Origin: Fischerella sp.
GTDB lineage: Bacteria; Cyanobacteriota; Cyanobacteriia; Cyanobacteriales; Nostocaceae
NCBI GenBank assembly: GCA_026419705.1
Contig: JANZYY010000314.1
Location: 1-6,135 of the forward strand
DNA: 6,135 nucleotides
Direction: 5' to 3'
Shown: positions 1-6,032 of the stretch, in pieces
Numbering within the stretch: position 1 is the first letter of the stretch
How the letters are laid out: each line of letters opens with the position of its first letter
Position numbers and translations under genes: made by a program
Notes under the pieces: model-generated
What the model was told of the DNA's origin: nothing
Seen by the model: only the letters and a program-made list of their open reading frames with translations
Databases searched by the model: none

Positions 1-511
1 ATAAGAGACAGGCCTGAACTGGACGTGTTGTAGCTTTAGCCAAACAAGCAATCCGAGCGATCGCTCCTGGATGAACGATACAGTCTGCATCTACCATCAC
101 TACTACCTCGGGAGGATCAGTTGCGATATGTTGCAGACCATAGTCTAAAGCGTAACCCTTGCCGCAGTGCTGGGGGTCGTGGCGTGAGATCGCGATTGCA
201 CCTGCCTTTTGTGCTACAGCAGCTGTTTCATCTTGGCAATTATCGGCTATGACGATCGGGCGATCCTGTTCTGATAACTGTGGTAGCAATGATTGCAGTG
301 TAGCAGTAATTCCTGCCGCTTCATTGTGGGCTGGAACTAAAACGTCGATTCTCGGTTGACAGACAAGCGCGTCTTCACACTCAGTTTGGTACTGGGAAAA
401 CAGGGCCGCAATACATTCAACCAAGAGTACACAGATGGGAATGAAAAGTCCGAAAGCGATCGCCAACAAAACTATTTCCAGATATCGGATCGCCAGCTGG
501 TTGAGTGTCAC
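1..511 (-). CDS. Family 2 glycosyltransferase, membrane-anchored, N-terminal 170 residues (partial)
   Basis: The gene runs off the left edge, so only the N-terminal part is seen. I translated it by hand. Residues 11-38 form a hydrophobic membrane segment. A GT-A fold starts with the strand and loop RIDVLVPAHNEAAGI (54-68), then VIADNCQDET (87-96, nucleotide-sugar binding), GKGYALDYGL (117-126) and the metal-binding DxD motif in VVVMVDADC (136-144). RPVQACLL lies near the cut edge, where many GT2 enzymes have a VQA motif before the acceptor site. These motifs fit an inverting GT2 enzyme that adds a sugar to a lipid-linked glycan at the inner face of the plasma membrane. The start is GTG, because a stop at 533-535 lies just upstream, no ATG is available before the catalytic domain, and a GAAAAGG site sits 10 nt upstream. 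It follows the Wzc-like gene after 33 bp, so probably the same operon. Family is secure; sugar and acceptor are unknown. Confidence 0.88.
   Translation of the reverse strand, partial: MTLNQLAIRYLEIVLLAIAFGLFIPICVLLVECIAALFSQYQTECEDALVCQPRIDVLVPAHNEAAGITATLQSLLPQLSEQDRPIVIADNCQDETAAVAQKAGAIAISRHDPQHCGKGYALDYGLQHIATDPPEVVVMVDADCIVHPGAIARIACLAKATTRPVQACLL
57..64. repeat. HIP1 octamer
   Basis: Perfect GCGATCGC inside the GT2 coding region. HIP1 is over-represented in many cyanobacterial genomes and supports the host assignment. Confidence 0.85.
456..463. repeat. HIP1 octamer
   Basis: Perfect GCGATCGC within the codons for the membrane segment of the GT2 gene. Confidence 0.85.
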
Positions 512-521
512 TACTGTTGAA

Positions 522-528
522 CCTTTTC
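522..528 (-). promoter_or_regulatory. Ribosome binding site of the GT2 gene
   Basis: On the minus strand GAAAAGG lies 10 nt before the GTG start at 511-509. It supports the non-ATG start and initiation independent of the preceding gene, whose stop codon is only 33 bp upstream of the GTG. Confidence 0.45.
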
Positions 529-544
529 TTGTTTAGCTTGGTTT

Positions 545-2836
545 TTATAAAGAACTGGGAGCTGCCGACGATTTGGCTTTGAGTAAGTTAGAAAAACTAG
601 ATGAACTTTTTTTACTTGTCTCGATATTATTAGCGACTATACCCACAACAGGTAAGCGCAACATTTGCAAGCGGTGCAGTGCCCTGGTTAATAAAGAACG
701 TTTGGTTTTGCCAACTCCCACAACCATCAATATTCCATCTGTATGCTCGGCTAGAAAATAGGTATCAGCAAAACCAAGCAGATGAGGTGTGTCATAAATC
801 ACTAAATCGAAAGCTTGATGAAATTGCTCCATCACATGCTGCATTTGAGTAGATCCAAGCATCCTGGTAGAGGATGGTAGGATTTTGCCAGAGGTCAATA
901 CAAAAAGATTATTTTGTATGCGTGATAGCTGAGTATTGGCTGGGCGAGGAGCCAGGTCTTCAGAAATCATGTTGCTTAGCCCATGCACATTTTCCAAGCC
1001 TAGCTTAGTGTGGAGATGAGGCAGACGGAAATTTGCATCAACTAGTAAAGCTTTTTTACCCATATAGGCTGCAGCTTGAGCCAAATGCAAAGCAATAGTT
1101 GACTTTCCATCTCCAGGTGCGGGCGAGGTTACAACTAAAGATTGGGTTTTAGGAGCACCAGCAATAAAACGAACGCTGGCGTAGAGGGAATCAAAAGCTG
1201 ACAAAAATTTAGTATCTTCCTCAGTTCCTTCCATGGCGCCGACAATTTCTGAAGAATGTCGTTGTGCATTTTCATTCCAAGGAACCACTTCTAACACGGG
1301 TAATTTGATTTCATTTTCAATGTCTTCAGAGGTGTAGAAGACATCGCTGTGTTTCTCCTTGAGAGCTGCAGCTCCCAATCCCAATGCACCAGCCGCAACC
1401 AATCCCATAGCTATCTTCTTGAGATTGTCACTTTTTGTTGATATCAAGTTGCCATTTTCATCGCGCGGTATTCTGGGGGGAGAAACAACTTCCCAAGGTA
1501 CTTCCCGCTGCGCTGCATCAACTTGTAAGGTTTCTCGCTGTATTGAAAGTTGGTTGAGCGTTTTGGTGGCAATTTCTAGTCGCCGTCGCAATTCATTATA
1601 CTGGCGCATATTAACTGGAAACTGCTTTACTTGCTGAGCCAGGTAAGCTTCAGACTGAGCAAGTGCGCCAAGACGACTCTCTAAAACTTGAATATTATTG
1701 CTAGTATCAACTAGTTGTTTGATTAGTCCCAGACGAGTAGAATCTTGGAAATTTAGTAATTGGGGATTTACTTGTTGAGTGGATAGTTTTTGCCCCAGAA
1801 TCTTTTGGGCTTCCTGATTTAATAGCTGAGATAAATTTTGCTGCTGTTGTCGCAGCTTTTGAAAAGATGGGTGTTCTTCACTAAACCTTGCTGCTTCCAT
1901 CGCCATCACACTCTCTAGTTTCTTCAACTCTCCTAGTAGTTCTTGATAGCGAGGTTCTTGACTAAGAGTAGAAGCAGCCAGCGCTTCATCAGGCGTTAGC
2001 CTTAATTGTTGTTGCAATCTCTCGTAGAGCCGCTTATTCTCTTGTAAATCTTTTTGGGCGTTGAGTTTCTGAGCTTCGACTTCACGAACTTGCTGAGATA
2101 ATTCTTCAACTTGACTTTCAGGATCGCTCAATTTGTACTTCTGTTGAAATCTTTGTAAATTACCTTCTAGAGTACTCACTTGCTGTTGCAATTTGGGAAG
2201 CTGAGCATCAATGAATTTGACAGCTGCGTTAATACGCTTTTTACGATCGTTAAGACTGAAGCTTAAATACTCTTTAGCAATTTCTGACAAAACAAACTCG
2301 ACTTTTTCAGGATCGGAATCCTTGTAAATAACTTCTATAATGTTAGTCGAATTATGTAAATCTTCACCAACACGTTGAACTACTAAATTCTGATTCAGCT
2401 TTTCATAAGTAACCTCAGGATACCGGGCTTGAATTTTTTGAACAATTCGCCCCAGCATCTCAGTTCCCTGCAAAACCCGAAGCAAGGATGGATAATTTAC
2501 ATCAGTTTTTGAATTGCTATTAACTTCTCCATTACGCGATATAAAAGAAGGATCGGTCAGCTTAGCCTCAGAAGTTACAGGCTCTACTAAAATCTGAAAA
2601 TTACCTTCATAGTTGCGAGGAGATGACAAGACAAAATATATAGTTATAGTCGCCACTAAACCAGCAATGCTAGTAATCAAAAGGAGATTCCGCTGAAACA
2701 TCCTCACGAGTGGACGCAGATCCAATCCTCGTTTTTTAAATTCAGCAAAATCATCTGTTTCAACTAATCTTAGGTCTTGTAATTGATCTCTACGTTCGAT
2801 AAGTGTAAAGGCTTGAGCTTCTTGTTTATCCTTCAT
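545..2836 (-). CDS. Wzc-like polysaccharide co-polymerase fused to a BY-kinase-like ATPase domain
   Basis: This 763-residue inner-membrane protein should control chain length and export of a surface polysaccharide. Membrane segment 1 is at about 50-70, followed by a Wzz-type domain (YEGNFQILVEP, 76-86). A long Gln/Leu-rich region at about 205-440 is predicted to be periplasmic coiled coil. The Pro-rich PWEVVSPPRIPR (447-458) leads into membrane segment 2 (about 474-490). The cytoplasmic domain has Walker A SPAPGDGKST (571-580), Walker A' LLVDANFR (597-604) and Walker B LVIYDTP (678-684). Family members with this fusion are tyrosine autokinases, but three hallmarks are missing. The Ser/Lys-rich tail has no tyrosine after Y693. 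The second Asp of Walker A' is Asn602. The EX2RX2R oligomerisation motif reads S546-x2-D549-x2-Y552. ATP binding seems kept, while kinase activity is doubtful. The ATG has only a weak ribosome site: an AGGGG lies about 20 nt upstream, too far to be usual. The GT2 gene follows 33 bp downstream. Confidence 0.93.
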   Translation of the reverse strand: MKDKQEAQAFTLIERRDQLQDLRLVETDDFAEFKKRGLDLRPLVRMFQRNLLLITSIAGLVATITIYFVLSSPRNYEGNFQILVEPVTSEAKLTDPSFISRNGEVNSNSKTDVNYPSLLRVLQGTEMLGRIVQKIQARYPEVTYEKLNQNLVVQRVGEDLHNSTNIIEVIYKDSDPEKVEFVLSEIAKEYLSFSLNDRKKRINAAVKFIDAQLPKLQQQVSTLEGNLQRFQQKYKLSDPESQVEELSQQVREVEAQKLNAQKDLQENKRLYERLQQQLRLTPDEALAASTLSQEPRYQELLGELKKLESVMAMEAARFSEEHPSFQKLRQQQQNLSQLLNQEAQKILGQKLSTQQVNPQLLNFQDSTRLGLIKQLVDTSNNIQVLESRLGALAQSEAYLAQQVKQFPVNMRQYNELRRRLEIATKTLNQLSIQRETLQVDAAQREVPWEVVSPPRIPRDENGNLISTKSDNLKKIAMGLVAAGALGLGAAALKEKHSDVFYTSEDIENEIKLPVLEVVPWNENAQRHSSEIVGAMEGTEEDTKFLSAFDSLYASVRFIAGAPKTQSLVVTSPAPGDGKSTIALHLAQAAAYMGKKALLVDANFRLPHLHTKLGLENVHGLSNMISEDLAPRPANTQLSRIQNNLFVLTSGKILPSSTRMLGSTQMQHVMEQFHQAFDLVIYDTPHLLGFADTYFLAEHTDGILMVVGVGKTKRSLLTRALHRLQMLRLPVVGIVANNIETSKKSSSSFSNLLKAKSSAAPSSL

Positions 2837-2950
2837 AATGACTGCTATAGATTTTGTGTAGTTTTCCCCTGAATCACTGCTTGAAAAGCATAGACTTCGA
2901 ACGCTAAATCACCCAAAAAGCATAACCGTTATCTTGCACTTGTACCATAC

Positions 2951-3057
2951 CCCGCGCGAAGAGCTACGCCCTAAGATTCGGAGAGCCTCTGGCTCTAGTT
3001 CTTATTAACAACCTTGAAGGGTGGTAATGGGGGTTTGGAAACTCTGTCTCGAGGCTG
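2951..3057. repeat. GC-rich patch resembling cyanobacterial interspersed repeats, with a small hairpin
   Basis: The 248 bp between the WecG-type and Wzc-like genes has no ORF I would support, but it contains a patch richer in G+C than the surrounding AT-rich DNA. A perfect 6-bp hairpin, AGAGCC-tct-GGCTCT, lies at 2982-2996. Next to it the minus strand reads GGGCGTAGCTCTTCGCGCGG, a style of sequence I remember from interspersed repeats of Nostoc-like genomes. A second segment at about 3012-3057 has runs of G, then AAACTCTGTCTCGAGGC. No T-run follows the hairpin on either strand, so it is not an obvious intrinsic terminator. The assignment rests on resemblance only. Confidence 0.4.
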
Positions 3058-3084
3058 TGAGAACTGGTGCAAGATGTGAAAATA

Positions 3085-3888
3085 CTATTGCGTACTAGGA
3101 CAATCTTTTTTAATTTCATAAAATTCTGATATCTGATTTTCAGTAAATGGCATTTTATATAAATTAAGTTTTTGTTTGAAAATTAACCAAAAAAAAGGTA
3201 TGTCCTCTACCAAATATCTTTTCCATAATCTTCTTGGTTCAGATGCCAACCTATATAACCATTCCAAGCCCACTTCTCTCATCCATTTTGGAGCTCTTCC
3301 AATTTCACCTGCTTCAAAATTAATAGTTGCACCTATTGCCAAAAATATTTTTATATTTGGTAGCTTGTTTTTGTATTTATATATCCATTTTTCTTGTTTT
3401 GGTGCACCCACTCCGATCGCCAGTACTGTCGCACCGGATTTATTAATCATTGCCACAATTTTTTTGCACTCTTGTTCCTTATTTTCAAATCCCCAAGAAG
3501 GAGAATAAGAACCAACAACAATATTTCTTCCTAATTTCTTATTAATTCTAGTTTGAGCTTTGACGGCAACATCATTACTCCCTCCCAATAAAAATATCTT
3601 AATTTCTTCATTGTTCTTGTGATATTCATAAAATGCAGGGAAAAAATCAGAGCCTGCTATTTTTTCTTGGATTGATGTACCTAAAAATCGAGATGCGTAA
3701 ATTAAAATTTGACTATCGCATAACTTGTAATCAGCAATGCTATAAACATTGAAAAATTCACTGTCATATTGTAATTTGATCAGGTGATCCACATTAGGCG
3801 TAAATACAATACCGCTGTCGAGATTTTGTAAAACTTCCTTGAGAGATACATTGCTAATTTCAATATTTAACAATCTAACTCTTTTCAT
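3085..3888 (-). CDS. WecG/TagA/CpsF family glycosyltransferase (GT26)
   Basis: This 267-residue protein has the normal length for a family that adds a sugar, such as ManNAc, ManNAcA or glucose, to an undecaprenyl-diphosphate-linked first sugar on the inner face of the plasma membrane. The hallmarks occur in order. FTPNVDHLIKL (29-39) is the substrate loop. CDSQILIYASR (57-67) carries the conserved Asp (D58), in the position of the proposed catalytic base. IFLLGG (98-103) follows, then GVGAPKQEKW (159-168). The C-terminal block has IGATINFEAG (185-194), RAPKWM (198-203), GLEWLYRL (207-214) and EPRRLWKRYL (217-226). In studied members this C-terminal region helps attach the enzyme to the membrane. 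The ATG follows GAAGAG with normal spacing. It is transcribed toward the Wzc-like gene 248 bp away. Its base composition is strikingly AT-rich: my counts give 12, 18 and 16 G+C in 60-base lines starting at 3121, 3181 and 3301. That suggests separate acquisition. The transferred sugar cannot be told from sequence. Confidence 0.93.
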   Translation of the reverse strand: MKRVRLLNIEISNVSLKEVLQNLDSGIVFTPNVDHLIKLQYDSEFFNVYSIADYKLCDSQILIYASRFLGTSIQEKIAGSDFFPAFYEYHKNNEEIKIFLLGGSNDVAVKAQTRINKKLGRNIVVGSYSPSWGFENKEQECKKIVAMINKSGATVLAIGVGAPKQEKWIYKYKNKLPNIKIFLAIGATINFEAGEIGRAPKWMREVGLEWLYRLASEPRRLWKRYLVEDIPFFWLIFKQKLNLYKMPFTENQISEFYEIKKDCPSTQ

Positions 3889-4125
3889 ATTTTTCTCTTC
3901 AATGCTTTACCCTGATTTTGTTGAATTAATTCTTGCTTTTATCTGAAAAACGCATGTTTTCCAAAGGCTTCAGCATCATCTATCAACTACCAAAAACCCA
4001 AATTTTCTCAATTAAATGCCAGAATTTGCTGAAATATCACCAGATCATCAAGCTAGTGGCACTGGACTGACAATAGACTTTCTTTACCTAGTACTCCACC
4101 AAACCAAAATTGCTGGGTAAGTATT

Positions 4126-4167
4126 GTTTGTAGTTAGGGCTTCACCGCGAAAGCGCCAACTACAAAC
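4126..4167. repeat. Palindromic hairpin repeat, Nostocales type
   Basis: The arms 4126-4142 and 4151-4167 pair over 17 positions with two symmetric mismatches (A4136/C4157 and G4138/G4155) around an 8-nt loop. The outer ten pairs, GTTTGTAGTT against AACTACAAAC, are perfect. From memory, palindromes of the form GTTTGTAGTTAGGGC are scattered through intergenic DNA of Nostoc-like genomes, so a REP or MITE-like element is likely. No T-run follows on either strand, which argues against a classical terminator. Confidence 0.65.
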
Positions 4168-4244
4168 CCCGCAAAGTTGCTTTGGCAAACCACTAGGAAG
4201 AAATTAAGCATTGATTCCACTTGCGCAGGGTAAAAGCTTTTCAT
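4134..4244 (-). CDS. Possible 36-residue peptide, unknown function
   Basis: I do not recognise this product. The ORF begins ATG AAA AGC TTT TAC, giving MKSFYPAQVESMLNFFLVV as its first 19 residues, and ends in a hydrophobic stretch rich in Phe, Val and Ala. The best support is the ribosome site: GGGAGG stands 5 nt before the ATG, the strongest Shine-Dalgarno match in the window. Against it, residues 26-36 and the stop are encoded by one arm and the loop of the hairpin repeat, so the reading frame may be accidental or have acquired its end from the repeat. It is oriented like the WecG-type gene and ends 245 bp before it, so a leader peptide is conceivable. Low confidence. Confidence 0.28.
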   Translation of the reverse strand: MKSFYPAQVESMLNFFLVVCQSNFAGFVVGAFAVKP

Positions 4245-4249
4245 ATTGT

Positions 4250-4255
4250 CCTCCC
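4250..4255 (-). promoter_or_regulatory. Perfect Shine-Dalgarno site before the 36-residue ORF
   Basis: The minus strand reads GGGAGG-ACAAT-ATG, an ideal sequence at ideal spacing. The match is the main reason to consider the small ORF at 4244-4134 at all. Confidence 0.35.
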
Positions 4256-4387
4256 TTGTTGGAAGTATCTGGAGAGTACCTACCAAGCTTATTTTTTAGA
4301 AATTACTTGTGCTATATTTAACTAGCTATTGAGTAATTTTTTGGAAAAATCTCAGAATGATATATCAATCAATTCTAACTTGTTAGC

Positions 4388-4395
4388 GCGATCGC
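4388..4395. repeat. HIP1 octamer
   Basis: Perfect GCGATCGC in the non-coding gap before the transposase. It is the only full HIP1 site outside a gene in this window. Confidence 0.85.
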
Positions 4396-4753
4396 ATTTT
4401 TTAGCATTTTGCAGACTATCAAGATTGATTTATACAAAAATTTCCGCTGGAACATAGCACCAGGTGTAAACATCTGTATGCATAGTCCCTGGTTATGAAA
4501 AATTCTTTCATTGACTAGGCAGCTAATTGATTAGCCGCTAGTAATGTCTAATTTGCGACAATCAAGCCGCCAGTTTTACAAAGGTAAATCTCCCATAAGC
4601 GTTATAAGTTATCGAAAAGCAAGGCTAAAAACAGTTGTTTACTGAATATTTAACTATATGCTTTCAATGTTTTTACAATTACTCGATATAGCACTTCCTA
4701 ATTGAGTGCAGTACATTTATAAAAGTGGTTATGCTCGTAGGTGACTGGTAAAA

Positions 4754-5131
4754 ATGAAAGCTTACTCGTTGGATCTGCGGCAGAAAATCATTGACATTTA
4801 CAACACGGAACAGATTTCACAACGGCAATTAGCAAAACGTTTTGGTGTCAGTAAAAGCTTTGTGCAAACGCTACTTAGGCGCTATCGCAAAGAAGGCACG
4901 ATCGCCAGAAAACCACATGCAGGAGGAAAACCAAGATTATTAACTTCAGTCCATTTAGAACAATTGAGACATTTAGTAACTGAGAACAAGCACGCTACCT
5001 TAGAAGAATTGTGCGAATTGCTGTATCAAAAGACACAGGCAAAAGTCAGTCGTTCCACAATGGGACGTACCTTGCAGGAGATGAATTTAGTCCGCAAAAA
5101 AAAACCTTACCGCCAGCGAACAAAACACTAA
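4754..5131 (+). pseudogene. IS630-family transposase, N-terminal DNA-binding part only
   Basis: The reading frame gives 125 residues starting MKAYSLDLRQKIIDIY, the classic start of cyanobacterial IS630-type transposases. A helix-turn-helix spans about 20-45 (QISQRQLAKRFGVSKSFVQ). The linker RKPHAGGKPRLLT follows at 52-64, then a second winged-helix region with the family signature ATLEELCELL (81-90) and SRSTMGRTLQEM (99-110). Full-length enzymes have roughly 340 residues, with a DDE catalytic domain that is absent here. The frame breaks at nine A (5096-5104). Reading +1 after them gives NLTASEQNT, which matches the usual start of the second half (TLHASE...), so the element once continued. The start is clear: AGGTGA lies 9 nt before the ATG. 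The product cannot catalyse transposition, but could still bind DNA if made. Confidence 0.85.
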
Positions 5132-5177
5132 GTATGAAAGATTACTTTTTAAGTATTTATACGCAAAAAAGTTTTGA
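4754..5177 (+). mobile_element. Truncated IS630-like insertion sequence remnant
   Basis: The core is the broken transposase plus the +1-frame tail after the A-run, which stays open to TGA at 5175-5177. Similarity I can recognise fades after about 5129. I searched by eye for an inverted copy of the left flank (ATAAAAGTGGTTATGCTCG, about 4719-4737) downstream and found none, so the right end is deleted or decayed. GCACT (4691-4695) and AGTGC (4705-4709) form a small inverted pair near the expected left end, but no terminal repeat can be assigned. Confidence 0.6.
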
Positions 5178-5393
5178 TGATTAAAAACTTACCTTCATGA
5201 AGCTCGCCAGTTTTCACCGATTGCAAAAACTTTCAAGCAACTCGGTCACTGTATTGCAGGCAATTGAGAACAGCTAAATTTTCTTCTTTAAATCTTAAAA
5301 AATAGACTGTTGTCAAATAAACAGACAATTTCTTGTTGCTATGCAGATAGGGTAAAGCTTTTACCATCCTCAAATACAGAGAGTTGCCCAGAA

Positions 5394-5424
5394 AGAATAT
5401 ATAAAGTTTTTATGAAGAACGTAC
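5394..5424 (+). repeat. Diverged 31-nt direct repeat, copy 1
   Basis: This copy matches 5636-5666 at 26 of 31 positions without gaps. The best-kept part is TTTTATGAAGAACGTAC, with a single difference (A to T) from the second copy. The copies are 242 bp apart. Confidence 0.5.
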
Positions 5425-5635
5425 TAAAAAGTTGAATTGCTACTAAGGAGCTAAAGTAATTTAGATCGGCGTTGCATCTTGGTAGTGGTTTTGTTGCGGA
5501 GCTAACTCGATCGCGGCTTGACACAGTCTTGCTCAAATCTTCATAAAGAAGCATGGCTAAAATTAGCTGTCTACTTTTGCGGAGAGGTTAATTTGTAGGG
5601 CTTTTAGCGGACAAAAGGCTGACGGGAAGGAATCA

Positions 5636-5666
5636 AAAATATATGAATATTTTATGAAGATCGTAC
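5636..5666 (+). repeat. Diverged 31-nt direct repeat, copy 2
   Basis: Second copy, with the core TTTTATGAAGATCGTAC. It is followed at once by the CTTAA motif cluster, which copy 1 lacks. The copies could be diverged mobile-element ends or a pair of protein-binding sites. Confidence 0.5.
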
Positions 5667-5669
5667 GCA

Positions 5670-5689
5670 CTTAACAGCTTAACCTTAAG
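5670..5689 (+). promoter_or_regulatory. Cluster of three CTTAA(C/G) motifs
   Basis: CTTAAC at 5670-5675, CTTAAC at 5678-5683 and CTTAAG at 5684-5689 lie head to tail; the second continues as CTTAACCT. Cyanobacterial Pho boxes are built from CTTAACCT-like octamers, but at 11-bp spacing, and the spacing here is 8 and 6 bp. I therefore list it only as a motif cluster. Confidence 0.22.
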
Positions 5690-5933
5690 ATGATTTTATT
5701 ACTTTAAGTTTTTGTGGCAAAAATTTACAGAAAACACAAAAGCTTTGTTGTAAAGGCTCGGTTTATGCAGCCACTCTAAAGATTTCAGTCATAAATTTAA
5801 CTCATTTCCTGTCCTCCAGCACCAAATAGTTGAAGTAAATCGTGGTGTGGTTAATGCCTAAACCTCATCGATTCAATCACCTCTGCTAGTTACTAGTGAC
5901 ACCACTTGTAGCTTATTTACTGTGGGTAGAGAT

Positions 5934-5952
5934 AGAGGTCGGATGAGAGGTC
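5934..5952 (+). repeat. AGAGGTC direct repeat upstream of the GT4 gene
   Basis: AGAGGTC occurs at 5934-5940 and again at 5946-5952, one helical turn apart (12 bp), about 80 bp before the GT4 start. Paired sites at this spacing can be an operator, but no regulator is known here. Confidence 0.3.
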
Positions 5953-6032
5953 ATATATTTGCATGAATTATCCAATAGCTCGCCTTGCTCCTTTGTCTAA
6001 ACCCAGTAGTTGTGTCAATTGCGAGAGTAAAG

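Larger units (their letters stand above)
3889..4753. other. 865 bp gap between the WecG-type gene and the transposase
   Basis: No ORF of 60 codons or more lies here. The gap holds a long hairpin repeat (4126-4167), a possible 36-residue ORF on the minus strand with a strong Shine-Dalgarno site, one HIP1 octamer, and short perfect palindromes at 4358-4367 (TGATATATCA) and 4522-4535 (GCTAAT-TG-ATTAGC). Arms ACCAGG (4459-4464) and CCTGGT (4488-4493) could pair across a 23-nt loop. I see no promoter for either flanking gene that I would defend. The left end of the IS remnant must lie near its right side but could not be fixed. Confidence 0.5.
5132..6032. other. 901 bp gap between the IS remnant and the GT4 gene
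   Basis: I see no gene that can be supported here. The only ORF above 60 codons is on the minus strand (5554-5339). It has no ribosome site and no recognisable domain. The gap holds a diverged 31-nt direct repeat (5394-5424 and 5636-5666), three CTTAA-type motifs (5670-5689), a perfect palindrome CTTCATGAAG near 5193-5202, and AGAGGTC repeats ahead of the GT4 gene. No tRNA, CRISPR or clear terminator was found. DDE-domain sequence that should follow the transposase is not recognisable in any frame. Confidence 0.5.

Noticed and set aside
159..359. 66-codon plus-strand ORF
   Set aside because: It lies antisense to the GT2 gene, whose motifs are clear; the product is Cys/Ser/Trp-rich with no family features.
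573..761. 62-codon plus-strand ORF
   Set aside because: Antisense to the C-terminal ATPase domain of the Wzc-like protein; no ribosome site or motif.
1359..1637. 92-codon plus-strand ORF
   Set aside because: Antisense to the Wzc-like gene; low-complexity Ala/Asn/Pro start and no recognisable domain.
2982..2996. Hairpin as terminator of the WecG-type gene
   Set aside because: Stem of six pairs with no T-run on either strand; it fits the repeat patch better.
3176..3508. 110-codon plus-strand ORF
   Set aside because: Entirely antisense to the conserved C-terminal half of the WecG-type gene.
4016..4120. 34-codon plus-strand ORF starting MPEFAEISPDHQ, ending 5 bp before the hairpin repeat
   Set aside because: A stop codon directly precedes the ATG, no ribosome site is present, and the product is not recognised.
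4522..4535. GCTAAT-TG-ATTAGC palindrome as an operator
   Set aside because: Perfect but short, in AT-rich DNA, with no promoter elements or regulator gene nearby.
4702..4723. TTGAGT and TATAAA as a transposase promoter
   Set aside because: The spacing is only 10 bp, too short for a -35/-10 pair.
5197..5277. 26-codon plus-strand ORF starting MKLASFHRLQKL after the IS remnant
   Set aside because: No ribosome site and no RGSGR-type signalling motif; I saw no match to known small cyanobacterial peptides.
5339..5554. 71-codon minus-strand ORF in the right-hand gap
   Set aside because: No Shine-Dalgarno sequence, no recognised domain, and it covers one copy of the diverged direct repeat. A chance frame is more likely.
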